NCBI GenBank assembly: GCA_036924085.1
Contig: JAVGWX010000004.1
Location: 78,694,941-78,758,940 of the forward strand
Source: Ariolimax columbianus
Lineage: Eukaryota > Mollusca > Gastropoda > Stylommatophora > Arionidae
Reading direction: 5' to 3'
DNA: 64,000 bases
Below the pieces are notes generated by a model. It made no database searches, had not been told where the DNA came from, and saw only the letters and a list, made by a program, of their open reading frames with translations. Both the position numbers and the translations under genes were made by a program. Shown one piece after another: positions 1 to 11,900 of this stretch (the stretch's first letter is position 1; every line of letters starts with the position of its first letter).

Positions 1-1
1 C

Positions 2-800
2 CGCGATCGCTTCCTTGCTCTCTGGACTTTTCTTCATCTTGTTGATGAGGAGGACCCGGCTTTAGATAAAGCAGATAAACTTTACAAAGTAAAGCCTATG
101 TTGGATGTGTTGCTACCAAAATTTCTGCACTATTATTCGCCTTCACAGCACGTGAGCTTAGACGAAGGTATGATCCACTCGAAGAGCAGACTTGCCTTCA
201 AACAGTATATCAAGTCAAAGCATAAAGTAGGGAATAAAGGCTTACATGGCTTGTGAAGCAAGCTCTGGATAAATTCTGAATCTGGAAATCTACACTGGAA
301 AAGCAGACAATATTATTCCAGATCTTGGTATTGGTAGCATCGTTATTAGAATTTTAACTTCTGGGAATTTGGTCAACAAAAACCATATTGTTGTTTTGGA
401 CAGATTCTACAACAGTGTAACTCTCTTTGACAAGTTGTACACTGATTATGGTACACTTGCTGTAGGTACAGCAATGACAAATAGGAAATTTTATCCTAAA
501 GTACTGGCAGGAAAGAAGAAAATGGACAGGGGTCATTCAGAATTTATTTGCCATAACAACATTGAATGCCTTGTCTGGATGGACCAAAGACCTGTAAATT
601 TTATATCCAACTACCACAACCCAACAGAAATTGGAACTGTTAGAAGGAGAAGAAAGGATGGAACAGCTGTAGATGTTCCAACTCCTCAACTTTGTATTGA
701 CTATAATGCTTTGGGGGGGGGGACACAAATGTTAACGACCAAATTTGTCGTCTCAACAAGACACGACGGCATTATCGCTGGCGTAAGAGGCTAATTGTGA
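2..800 (+). pseudogene. piggyBac-type transposase relic (PGBD-like), 5' truncated at window edge
   Basis: Frame 2 from base 2 reads a DDE_Tnp_1_7-type domain: the block SLDEGMI followed by RLAFKQYIK contains the expected first catalytic Asp. A stop and frame change follow near 255. A second frame (about 369 onward) gives VVLDRFYNS with the second Asp and LCIDYNALGG near the third catalytic region. A run of nine or more G at about 713-722 breaks the frame again; coding resumes in another frame with NDQICRLNKTRRHY. There is no intact ORF, so it is a dead copy. It sits in an intron of the host gene, and the TTAA-flanked MITEs elsewhere in the window suggest the same transposon system. Confidence 0.85.
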
Positions 801-822
801 AATTCTTTATGTGGGCATGTGG

Positions 823-1005
823 GAGTCTTCTTCTTCTTTTTCTATTCTTCTGCGTTCATTCTTAATCTCCTGTTATCAAGCCCAGAGCTTCGCAAGTAGT
901 AGGATGTAGTCCGGAGAACGGTATGCGTTGTGTCGCTAGTTTACAGCTTGACTACAATATTTGCACCTTTCGGTCCAACACATCCATCTTCGGCACTTTA
1001 ATACT
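823..1005 (-). mobile_element. Retroposon A, 3' fragment
   Basis: This is the reverse complement of the 3' half of the ~360-bp family seen in full at 57640-58003. The plus strand starts with a TTC/TTCT-rich tail, then the family landmarks 'gtagtccggagaacgg' and 'gcacctttcggtccaacac'. The 5' part is missing, as expected from 5' truncation. It abuts the LINE relic that follows; no clear target duplication was seen. Confidence 0.75.
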
Positions 1006-2036
1006 GTAATACTGTTCACTCAGGCACATTTTGTGCCCTATGCCAGGTAACCAAATCTCGTCTAAACTCATCTCTTCCCCTTTGCCATCCATTAAGTACC
1101 ATGCCAGTCCAAGGTTCTGTGAAAGGCGATCTCTCCATCTCATTGGTGGACGTCTGGGGCAACAATTATAGATGTAGAGCAAATATGTCATCACTTTACA
1201 TGTCCAACTATTGTCAGTCATGCGTACCACTTGGCTTGCCCACCTGTACTTTCTTATCAATGCAGTATCTGTGACGCCATTAAAGCGGGTTTGACTCCTG
1301 ATGGCATTGTTGCGGATGTGGTCTTGTAGTGAAAGTGACAGTGTTCTACGCTGCATCGCTCGTTGAGTAACTAGGAGCCGCGCCACATCACTTTTAAATC
1401 GGATCCACACCTCACAGCCATACGCCATGGCTGGAATGACCAAGCTGTTGAAGGTGTGAGCTCTCGCTTTGTTTTTTTTTCATCTGTTGTAGTATTGTCT
1501 TGATGCGGTTGAAGCTGAGCCATCCCGCTACTATCCTTCGTGAGATCTCTTTATGCAAGTCATGGGAGTTTGTAATTTCTTTGCCCAAGTAGATGTATGA
1601 ATTAATGTTTTTTGTCAGAATCAGTTCCAAGCTGCATTTTCTTGCAGGGACAGAAACTATTCAATATGCATTGTGTCTTTAGCTTAGTTATTTTTAGACC
1701 AACTGCCTTGCTTGCGTTGTTGAACTCATTCAGGCATTGCTGAGCTTCCTTGATGCTGTGGCTGATAATGACTATGTCATCCCCAAACCGGAGGTGGTTG
1801 AGTATTTTTCCGTCTATGTTAATACCCCTATCATCACAATTGAGCATGCTGAAGACTTCCTCAAGGGAAGTTAGAAATGCTATGATGTTTTGTTTTCTCA
1901 TATTTTGTGTTAGTTTTTTTATAAACTTAAATGTAGAATGCCCGTTAAAGTATATAGATAGTATTATCAGTTTGAAAGTATTGTATGAGATGTGTTCAAA
2001 TGAAACCGGACCTAACTGCACTAGGTGAACATACAT
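1006..2036 (-). pseudogene. Non-LTR retrotransposon reverse transcriptase relic, C-terminal half
   Basis: On the minus strand three overlapping frames give the C-terminal part of a LINE polymerase: HLRFGDDIVIIS (degenerate F-A-D-D box), then SYIYLGKEITNS, then VIPAMAYGCEVW, and HIRNNAIRSQTRF with RKYRWASQVVRMTD. Frameshifts separate the pieces. The order and motifs match endonuclease/RT elements common in invertebrates; the same family occurs on the + strand at 14090-14820. The left part meets a retroposon A fragment and the right part meets a mariner. Confidence 0.8.
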
Positions 2037-2724
2037 ACGATGCGCATGATGACGTCACTTCTCGATTAAACAGCACATACCAACCATCAAGTTTGCAAAA
2101 TATCATTATTCTTCGACTCAGTTTCCTCAATAGACCGTTAACAACATGGCGGGTGGCATACAGAATCCGTCCATAGTTGATCGACGAGCGGTGATTCAGC
2201 TTCTAACAGCTGAAGGATGTCGACCAGTCAACATTCATCACAGAATGCAGGCAGTGTATGGTGACAAAAGTGTGTTGAAGACAACACTGTAGAACTGGAC
2301 AACGATGTTTAAAGAAGGACTTGAGTTAATGAAAGATCTTCAGAGACCAGGTATGGAGCATATTGTTGCGTTAGAAGATGCCATCGTAAAAATTGATGCA
2401 GCAATTCGGGTGGACCATCGCCGCAGCTTATGTTGCCACACTTCTGTCACCATACACTGCCTGCATTCTGCAATGAATGTCAACTGGTCGACATCCTTCA
2501 GCTGTTAGAAACTGAGTCACCGCTCGCTGATCAACTCTAAACGGATTCTGTATCCCACCCGCCATGTTTGTAATGGTCTGTTGAGGAAACTATGACTCGG
2601 ATAATGAAATTTTGAAAACTTGATGGTTGGTGTGTGCTGTTTACATCAGAAGTGACGTCATAATGCGCATTGTACGTATGTTCACTTTGTGCAGTTTGGT
2701 CCGGTTTCATTTGAACACGTCTCA
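1986..2724. mobile_element. Foldback mariner derivative with ~295-bp inverted arms
   Basis: The left arm (1986 to about 2280) and right arm (about 2431 to 2724) are inverted copies of each other, and TA dinucleotides flank both outer ends. Each arm contains the start of a mariner transposase reading inward: the left arm encodes NPSIVDRRAVIQLLTAEG, a paired-HTH N-terminus. The ~150-bp centre continues the transposase (FKEGLELMKDLQRPG) and then stops. Normal mariner inverted repeats are about 30 bp, so this is a rearranged nonautonomous form. Confidence 0.8.
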
Positions 2725-2791
2725 TATAAGTTCTAGCACCTGTCTTTGCCTTTTATGAGCTAGCTGAATTGATGTCCATGTCTGTTTCTAG

Positions 2792-2979
2792 ACAATTTGC
2801 CAAACAAAAATTACTAAAGACCGCAAGGAAGGCCGGCATAAAGACGCACTTGAGAATCAAGAAACAAGTCTCTGTAAATAATCCTCCATCCCTTCGACGT
2901 TCTGAGGGCAGCCAGTCTCCACATTCGTCTGACAGTGAATCAGGACATACAGGCTGTGTTCATTATGCTGATCTCTCAG
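2792..2979 (+). CDS. Sbf: Sbf exon 1 of window (linker before myotubularin domain)
   Basis: The acceptor is ctgtttctag at 2782-2791 and the donor is CAG|gtatga at 2980. The exon takes one base of a split codon and ends with one base of the next, 62 full codons in between. It encodes a basic then Ser/Pro-rich linker ([10 protein letters not shown], then [15 protein letters not shown]). The sequence itself is poorly conserved. It is assigned by phase agreement with the next exon (G+GT = Gly) and by position. The upstream partner exon lies outside the window. Confidence 0.75.
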
Positions 2980-5900
2980 GTATGACTGATTATGGATGTT
3001 TTCATTAACCTTCACCATGCCGTACACAAAATTATTTTTTATTTCCGGTAGTTAAATCAATTTGTAGCACGTCACGTCATTGTTGATGACTTTGAGAGAC
3101 TCTAACCTGTTTTTTTTTTAAATTTTGTATGTGTGTGTGTAGAGACATATATTAATAAAGAGCTTGTTGATGTTTTTGTTTGTGTGTGTTAGTTTCTGAG
3201 ATACAAGAAGATGAAGGTGAAAAAATGTCCCAAACATTTAGACTTGCCTGTCAGTTATGCCAGGTGTTCCAACATTTTATAGAATTTCTACAGAACACTG
3301 ACAGTGTTTACTTACAAGAACGGCATATCTGTTACTTTCCACTACAAACATATTTATTACATCTACATAAAAATACTAAACAGATCTACCTCAGAAACAT
3401 ATGTTACAGCAACTTAAACTTCACCTAAAATAATATATAAATCTGCTGTAACTTGTGTGAAAAAGAAAATAAATGGTTTCAAGATTCAAAACAGCCATTT
3501 TGCTAGTTCAAGTTAGCAGGACGGAAGTGACGTCTTATTTGATTCAAAAGCCCACATGATGATGATGATGATATAATCCCTTTAGCTGTGAGCTGGCAGC
3601 TCTTGACAGCCCAATGTCTCCCGAACAAAAGCATAGGTCCTCCTCACTTGTTGTAGTGATGTGTAGAGTGTGTTTGTTGTAAATGGCGGGGTGTGGTGAT
3701 AGCAGCAGATTTTGCAGATCATCCAGCCCTGGGCACAAAGTCAGGAGTAGCTCGACTGACTCCTCGTGGTCATGGCAGAATCTGTAGTTTGGTTCTCATA
3801 GTGAGTCTAATCTATTCAGAGATTTTGTTGAGAGGGGCATGGCCTGTTCTCAGCTTGTAGATCAAACTCTGGTCTCTTCGTTTCAGTTTCTTAGCTGGAT
3901 CCTGAGGATCTGGTTTTCCTTGGTGTTTGAAATATATTCAGCCTGTCTAGGATGTGGCACACTGATCTAGCCACTTCTGTCTATAGTTATTTATCAGGAT
4001 TTGCTTGCAGATCTGTAGTGTGATGCTAGGCAGTAGCTGTGGCAGCAAGCCCATATGATAAACCAGTGTAAACACCAAGACAATGTTCCCAAATAATTTT
4101 CTTATTCACTCCTCGTGGGGCAAAAACTGACTTTTTCTGGCGGAAATGTCATCATAAATCACCTCGAGTGTGGTAAAGGTTTGAAGAATGAGATCATTTT
4201 GTGTGTGTGCGTGCGTAGGTGTAGCATTGTACATGCATGTACACAAAGCTTCTGACATATTGTACAGTAGGTGCAACATCTTGCATGCATGTACACAAAA
4301 CTGTTAACATATTCTACAGTAGGCGCAACATCGTATATGGATGTACACAAAGCTTCTGACATATTATACAGTAGGGGCGACATCATACATCCATGTACAC
4401 AAAACTATCACAATAGTGTTTTCTCCATTGCTGGAGTCTGTCAAAGACTTTAATTCCTGTGGAGAATAGGCCACTTGCTTCGGTAGTCACCATGCACTGT
4501 GCAGGCGAGCTATTTAGTGCATCCCTAATTAGATTTGATCTTCATGTAGTTATTTCAATAGTGGGACATCCAATTTCAGAGCTCCTTATGCAGAAGCTCA
4601 GATTCTTATCAGCCAAAACACAAGTACAAGGAAAACGGCCACTCTAACAGACTCCAGGAGCATACTCCAAGCAAACTCAAGCCACAAACAATATATATCT
4701 CACACGAAATAAAAAATAAAAATACAACATCTGATTGGTGTCTGAACAAAAAAATCTAGTCCGACAGTGCATTCCGGCCTACTGTGGAATCTTTGGAAAC
4801 GAGAAAGCAGATGAGCTCGAAAAAGTCGGAAGTGGTAGCACGCAGACTTGCCATCCACAGAGCTATAGAGAAGCAGAGATGTAATATGTGCATTTGCTGC
4901 TCTATAAAATGACATGACTATGAGTGGCTGTCAGTTTTGCCTGACAAATTTTACAAATTCACAAATTTCTTCAGATTGTTCTATGTTCTTGATTTATTTT
5001 TAATTAGTTTTTCTGGGACCTTTTAAAATGTGTGTTTCTGTGCTGCTTTTCCGTGTTTTTTGTGTCGCCTATTTGTCAAGTAATTTGTGTCTAATTAAAA
5101 ATGCATGTTTGACATTTCCCAACCTTTATCTTAATGATGTTTTAAGTTTCTGTACTTACTTTGGAAGTGTTATTATTTTTATGACAAATTCTTCTTCTTC
5201 GTTCGTTCTCAAACTCATGCTACCAAGCCTTGAAATGGGCTGTGCAAGTAACATGATATAGTCCGGAGAAGGAATGCGTTGTGTCGAAGTCTACAGCTTG
5301 ACTGATATTTGCACCTTTCGGTCCAACACATCTGACTTTAGCATGGCAGTTTTGGTTGCAAGACTAGCCTTCCCTCTTCAATGCCCTCTCCTTAGCCAGT
5401 CTGTCCTGTTGGAGCCTGTTATCCAGCATCACCACAGGGAGATGGAGAAGGGTCTTTGCAACTCTTACGCTAGCAGTCAGCTTTGGTCACTGACCGCCAC
5501 AGCTCATGCACTGCTCAGCATCTTGATCCCAAAAAGCTAGTCTGCCTAACCCAAACTTTGTGATAAATTAAGTTACAAGAAAGTTTCATTTATCTTCAAA
5601 ATATTGTCATCTTTGAACTCTATCAGGTATGTGTGAGAATCAGCAGATTCCTTCCTACGCCAGTGACCCCAGAAACATTGAGCGCCTTATGGAAAGACAT
5701 GCCTACCAAGACTATCAGAGGCTAGGCCTGGGCAGTGTAGCTGTGACTGGCCAACATGGTGGACATTCAGAGCCTTTCAGAGTATCCAAAGCCAATGCTA
5801 ACTATTTGCTGAGCAGAAGGTACCCCGATTTAAGAAGTAGCCATTTGTATTTCAATTAGTTCAATTTATAGTTGGAATGTTGCTGTGGTTTTCCGTACTC

Positions 5901-8900
5901 CTCTACTACTACTTACTTACTTTCTGTATCCTAGATAATGTATCAGCATAACTTAACGTCTTTAAACTGGTTTAGAAAGACACTGTAGAGTCTGTATATA
6001 ACTAGTTTCTCTGACTTTCACTTAATCTAAAAATACCTATTCACATCAAGTCTATTCTTGGATGCATTAATTTACCCTGTCTCCAATTTGTCTGGGTTTT
6101 GTGTTGAGAGTCCTTCGATGTTGATTTAAATCTTTGGGACTGTTTGTCAGTAGTGAAAAGATTGGCTGACTGATAAGTCGTTTCCAGGGGACGCCGATTG
6201 CTGTGTCATTTACAATCTACTTAGAGGCTCCTTCTGTGTCCCCCACTTCTATACTAACTGGGCAGTAAAAGTAAGTGATTTCAAAAGCTCCTCTACTAAC
6301 TTGCTTTACTGCCCACTTGTGCCATTAAGCTCTGTGAAGAGCTGAAATTACCTTCCCCATGCCCAGTGTATTGCATGTATTTGTCAGCCTGTGTTGTTGT
6401 ACTATTTCTGTTATGTCATCTATCCATCTGCCACATGGTCTTCCACATGCCTTGTAACCAGATCTTAACCCCCCCTGCTCCAGGTGACTCAGTTTGGCAG
6501 TAGAAAGAATCATGAAACCATCAATATTACGTTTGCTAGCAGAGGAATTCACTATGTCGCTTGGGACAGTTCAAATGGTGGTTTGGAAGAAAGTATCAGA
6601 AGGTGTGTTCACAATGGGTCCCACTGATGCTGGCCGACCACCATAAGGAAGAACACTTAAGATGGAGTTTGAACCACTTGCTTTGTTATTTTTCTCTAAT
6701 GGCATCCGACATCTACCTAAGCGGTGGGATGCGTGTCTGAATGCCAATGGTGACTTTTTCTAAGGACCCTGGTGCATGCTTGCTTCAAAACAATTGCTTT
6801 TTTTAATTCTGCCACACCTGCTGATGTTCCTTACATATGTTTGTGATAAATCCACTGGGGTGAGGTTTCGTTTGAACATGCTTCATATGTAGACTTTTAG
6901 TTGGTTTTCCACTTATGCCATTGAGCGTCGTTGGGTGCTTAAGTAGTCTATCCTGCGCCAAGTGTGTTGCGTCAGTCAATGTGAGCCCATGTATCTGCAC
7001 AATCACTCTAATGTCATCTATCTACCTGCCTCGCGGCCGCCCTCTTATCCTGTAGCCAGATCTACCAGCATTGTAAGCCATCAGTGGAAGTTGATGAGGG
7101 TGCATTCTCATGAGATGACCAAACCAACTTATTTTCTGCTAGGAAATGAATTCGACACAAATCATACTTCAAATGTCGCCATTTTGCATTATATCTATCC
7201 TGGTAACACTAATGACCTTCTTAAAACACTTAATTTCACATGTCAAAATTCTGATCTCACGTGCCCTGGACAGAGGCTATGTTTGGCACTAGTAGTACAG
7301 AGTCGACATCAAAATAATGTTAATCAGCTCTTGCTTTGTTGCCAAACTAATGCTGTGCCTAAGCAGTGGGGACAGCTGATAAGTCGCAGCAGTTGCTTTC
7401 ATACACCTAGTCTCAATTTCCTTGTCGATCCTACCGTCTGCCAAAAAAATACAGCCCAAATACTTGAACTCATGGGCCTATTGAAGAGCATTATCATTTA
7501 CACTTATCTTAAGTGGCCCAGGTCTTCTACTGATCAACATAGTTTCTGTTTTGTTCTCGCTAATTTGCTAATATAGACTTTTGTCATCTGAAAATAGAAA
7601 TTCATGCATTGAGTTGGGTTCTTCGCATTCTGTGATGGGGTTCTACTGTGAGTGTTGAAATTTTAACGGTTTATTTTGTTATTTTATCCAAGTAAATGTT
7701 GAACACCATTAATGAAAGCACACATTCCTGACATAATCCTATGGTTATTTGAAAAACATCAGTGATTCTATCAGTTGTTCTTGTTACATTTTTACTCAAA
7801 TGGTACAAAGCTCTTGTCACATTTTTTAATAACTGTCCTTGTATTCCATAGTCCAGAGTTTATTTCTATCAAAAGCTTTTGTCCTGATCAATAATTGTTA
7901 TGTCATTGTACATTTCATTTTACTACAGAATCAAAATTGAGCTTTTCTCAGTTGAGGTTCCACAATTAGTCTTATTCTTTGTTCCAGTATTTTCACATAC
8001 ATCTTTCATGTATGACTTAGTAACGAAATGTCTGTATTTTTCACAGTTTCATTTATTATCTTTCAGATTGGTAGTATTATAGCTTGTCATCAATTGTCTG
8101 GTACTCTTCTTTCTTTCGATACTTGCTTGAAGATCTTTACCATCCTCTCTCCCTACAAGCTTGAATTGCTTCAGTTGTTATTCCATCCATACCTGGTGAC
8201 ATTTCTAGGGCTTTTCTTCATAGCTCTTTATATTTCTTCATTCAACATGTCAGGTTCCAGTTCATCTTTTTATCTTAGAATATGTGTTGATTGTGTCTGA
8301 TGGGTTTTAAAGTTCTTGGAAGTACTTTATGTGCTTGTTAAACATAAGAAATCTTCCATCTTGGACTTTAGCTCTGTCTTGTAGAGTTTCTTTTTCATCT
8401 GTACTGATTCTTTAACATCAACACTCCACTAAGCTCAAAATAAACTTTGATAAGCCAGTCCAAGAAGAGATCAAGAAATCATTAGCCTTCTAAAGAAGGG
8501 AAAAGTAGTAGGGCCTGATGAAATACTAGCTGAAGCTCTTTATTTTGTTTTGCGCTCGCCTTATTTCTCTATTCCCCAAGGCGGTGTGCATTGCATTGTG
8601 GTTTTTATTTTGCGCCTATTGGCCCACTGCATCTGACTTCAGCATGCATTTTATGTAAGGGCCTGCTTCCTCCTGCATTTTCTAAGGGTTTGCTTCCCCT
8701 GGGTAATAGCCGGTGCTGTGATGGGGATCAAACCCAGCACCTTCTAGTTGTGAGCCGTTTCACTTAACCACTAGCCCCACGCCGTCCACCGCTGAAGCTA
8801 TTAAAGTAGATATTGAAGCATCCATCAATATGCTTTAGTTTTATTGGAAATGTATAAGATACAGAAAATATTCCAACAGAAGACTATCTAGTTAAACTAC

Positions 8901-11900
8901 CAAAGAAAGACAATCTCTGTCAAAATTACAGAGGAGTAATGCTTTTAGTTCCTAGTAAAGTGCTGAACATGTCTTGATTCTTACAAAGGGGACATTCCCA
9001 TAAGTTCTCCCTTCAAGCAGCCAACCAAACATATAGAGTCTAAAGTCAGGTGCTGATTTCATGTTCTTTAGATCTTTCTAGACAGGACACACTTTCTTCC
9101 TTGCTCCCGAGTCACTCCCAAATCCACATGTGCATCTTCACAACCTTCTGTCTCTTCATCATTTTGTAGATTCATAACTGCCCTGATCAACTCAAACCTG
9201 TCTCTCATCATCAAAGGCAAATGCAATGTTAGGTATGATAAAAAGAAATATTAAACATTGGAACAAGGAATTGATTATGAAACTGTATAAAGCATTAGTT
9301 AGACCTAAATTGGAGTATTGTGTACATGTGTGGAGTCCTTATCGTAGAGTAGATATAAACATGCTAGAAAGGATACACAGAAGAGTGACAAAACTGATAG
9401 TGGTATTCCAGAATTAGTTATGAGGAGGGACTCAGAAAACCCAGCCTACAGTGTTGAGAAAAGAGAAGAATTTGAGGTTTATAAGAAAATCAAAGGAAAG
9501 GATATTGTTGTTTGCCCACAATGAGTAGTTCTTTTGTGCGCCCTGAAATGAACGTTATGTGACGGGTTTGCAATAGCTTTCCTCACATCCAGATTAGATA
9601 TTAGAAAATATTTTTTTAGTCAGAGAGTGATGAATGCTTAGAATGCATTGCCACAGGAAGTAGTGGATTATGTATTTTAGAATAGATTGGATATGCATAG
9701 CTTTTAGAGCAAGGAAATGTAACTGAAACATTTTGTATACAGACTTTGCAGAGTCTTCTATACCAGTATAAAGACATTAAGTTATCATTGTGTCGTTCAC
9801 CCCAGCTCGTCCACCACTGCATCAGCTTTTTTGTCACTGCAGACACCTGCATGTCCAGGGCAGTAGATCCATGTGACATCTTATACACTAGAGTTGCTCA
9901 GAAGAGAAGCCCATTCCCTTGTTAGCATGCACCTTTAATTTAAAGACGAACAAAAGTTAGGAGATAAATAAATACACACGTTGCTATTGTTGTTTACTAC
10001 ACTGCAACTATGAGAAAAACACTGGAGCAATTTTGTTCGTCACCGCCATTGCAAAGAACATCATTTTCCATATTTTGAGTAATATTGGGCATTATATGGC
10101 AAGACTGTGTATGGCAGTGTGTCACCAAGAGTGCTTGACATTTACAGTAAAGGGACAGGGTTAACACATTTGCGACTCTTACATTCCATTCCCTCTAGCA
10201 GTATCTACCATGCATTTATCTTATCCATGATATGCAATGGGAATATACATTTTTGTTATACTTGTTACATCATTTGATGTGTGTAGCAGCTACGTTTGTT
10301 TTATTTTCACAAGTTACCCTGGCCTCTTGGTTGTTCCTCAATTAGTGTCTGATGAGAGTATACGCAAATTCTCGAAGTGTAACAAACAGTCCAGGTAAGC
10401 TGCATCTATTCGAGAAGTTCTCATACTATTTTTGTCAACCCTTTGAACCCATGACACCCATATTTCAGGGTGTGTAAATATAACCATTCTCCGATCCACC
10501 AGTATGACGGGTGGATCATTATTCTAAGGCGTATTTTTTGGCTGTACAGCTTGGATTTTGGTCATAATATAGTGATGTCTCCACAGTACATACATTTCTG
10601 GAAATAACAAATATGGCATCGCAAATATAGAAGCATGTCTTTACGATGATTTTCATCATTTTTGTGATGAAAAGGAGTTTTAGAAATTCAGAAAATGGCC
10701 ATTCTAAAAGGCAAACAACAGAACAAGTCGTTGAAAGTAGTTTCAAGGATTTTGAGGCTGATAAATTGGATCTAGATGATAATTGTTCTGAAAAGGATCA
10801 GTTGTTATTTAAACGACAAGATGTGTGGGATTCAGATTACTATTTGTCCATTGGTTACAAGCTAGATCTGTTCCTTGGAGAATCAGACCACAGTCCTGGG
10901 GGGGTATCCCACATAATGTATCTAGTAAATTTTATGAATATATTCTAGTCTACTGAAAGTAGGAACACTGGAGGTTAGCAGGTCAGTCAATTTTAGATAG
11001 AATAACTAAATTAGAACACATGGTTTTGTCATAGTAAATAATAGCTTATGGCTCTTCTTTGAGGATGCTTTTTTTCTTGATAATATACAACCATTACTGA
11101 GAAAATCAATTGCAAAAAAAGAGCACGGCTTTTGAAATAAAATGTTTAAGAAGGATGCTGAAAACATAATGAACAGAGAAAAAAGACAAATAGAAACCAA
11201 CAATTGACTCATTGTCAACAGTGCAAGAATAAAGCTTAGATATTTTAATCATGTGAAGAGGCATAATGGCCTGGAGAGAGTGATAATGGAGGGCACGGAA
11301 GGAGGAAAAGAGGTCGACCCCAACGAAGATGGTATCAGGACAGTCTGGAAATGGCAGTTTTCTGTAATATAGTTGATTGCAAAATATCTTTGTATTTTTT
11401 TTTCTGTCATGATTTTAAACATCCTTCGGTAATACTTCGTTTCCAGAACTATGATATTCTCTTTTGTAATTGATTTGTTTAATGTCCATGTCTCACAACT
11501 GCTATTAACATACTATTTACATATATTTCATCAATAAATAAAACAATTTTTGAACAAAAATGTACTTTTTATCCACTTGTCTCTGCCTCATTGCTTTTAT
11601 GTAGTTGTCTTATACATATAACAAAAGACATGTTTAAATTATTTTGCTAGATATTTGATAGCTCGGCTAATATGACTAATTTCTTATTACTGAAGAATAT
11701 TATTAACCATCTTGGTTCCACATTTGTTTATTACGTCACAAACATTTAGACTTACCTATTTTTGGATAAACCAGTTGTCTTTTAAATTTATTAAATTTCC
11801 ACAAAGCACTGGTAGTGTTCCTAACCAGGCTGCCATATCTGTTAGTTTCCACTACAAACATATTCATAACATCTACATAAACTAAACAGACGTATCTCAG

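Noticed and set aside
6962..7576. 204-codon + strand ORF
   Set aside because: It is antisense to the LINE RT relic whose motifs read clearly on the minus strand.
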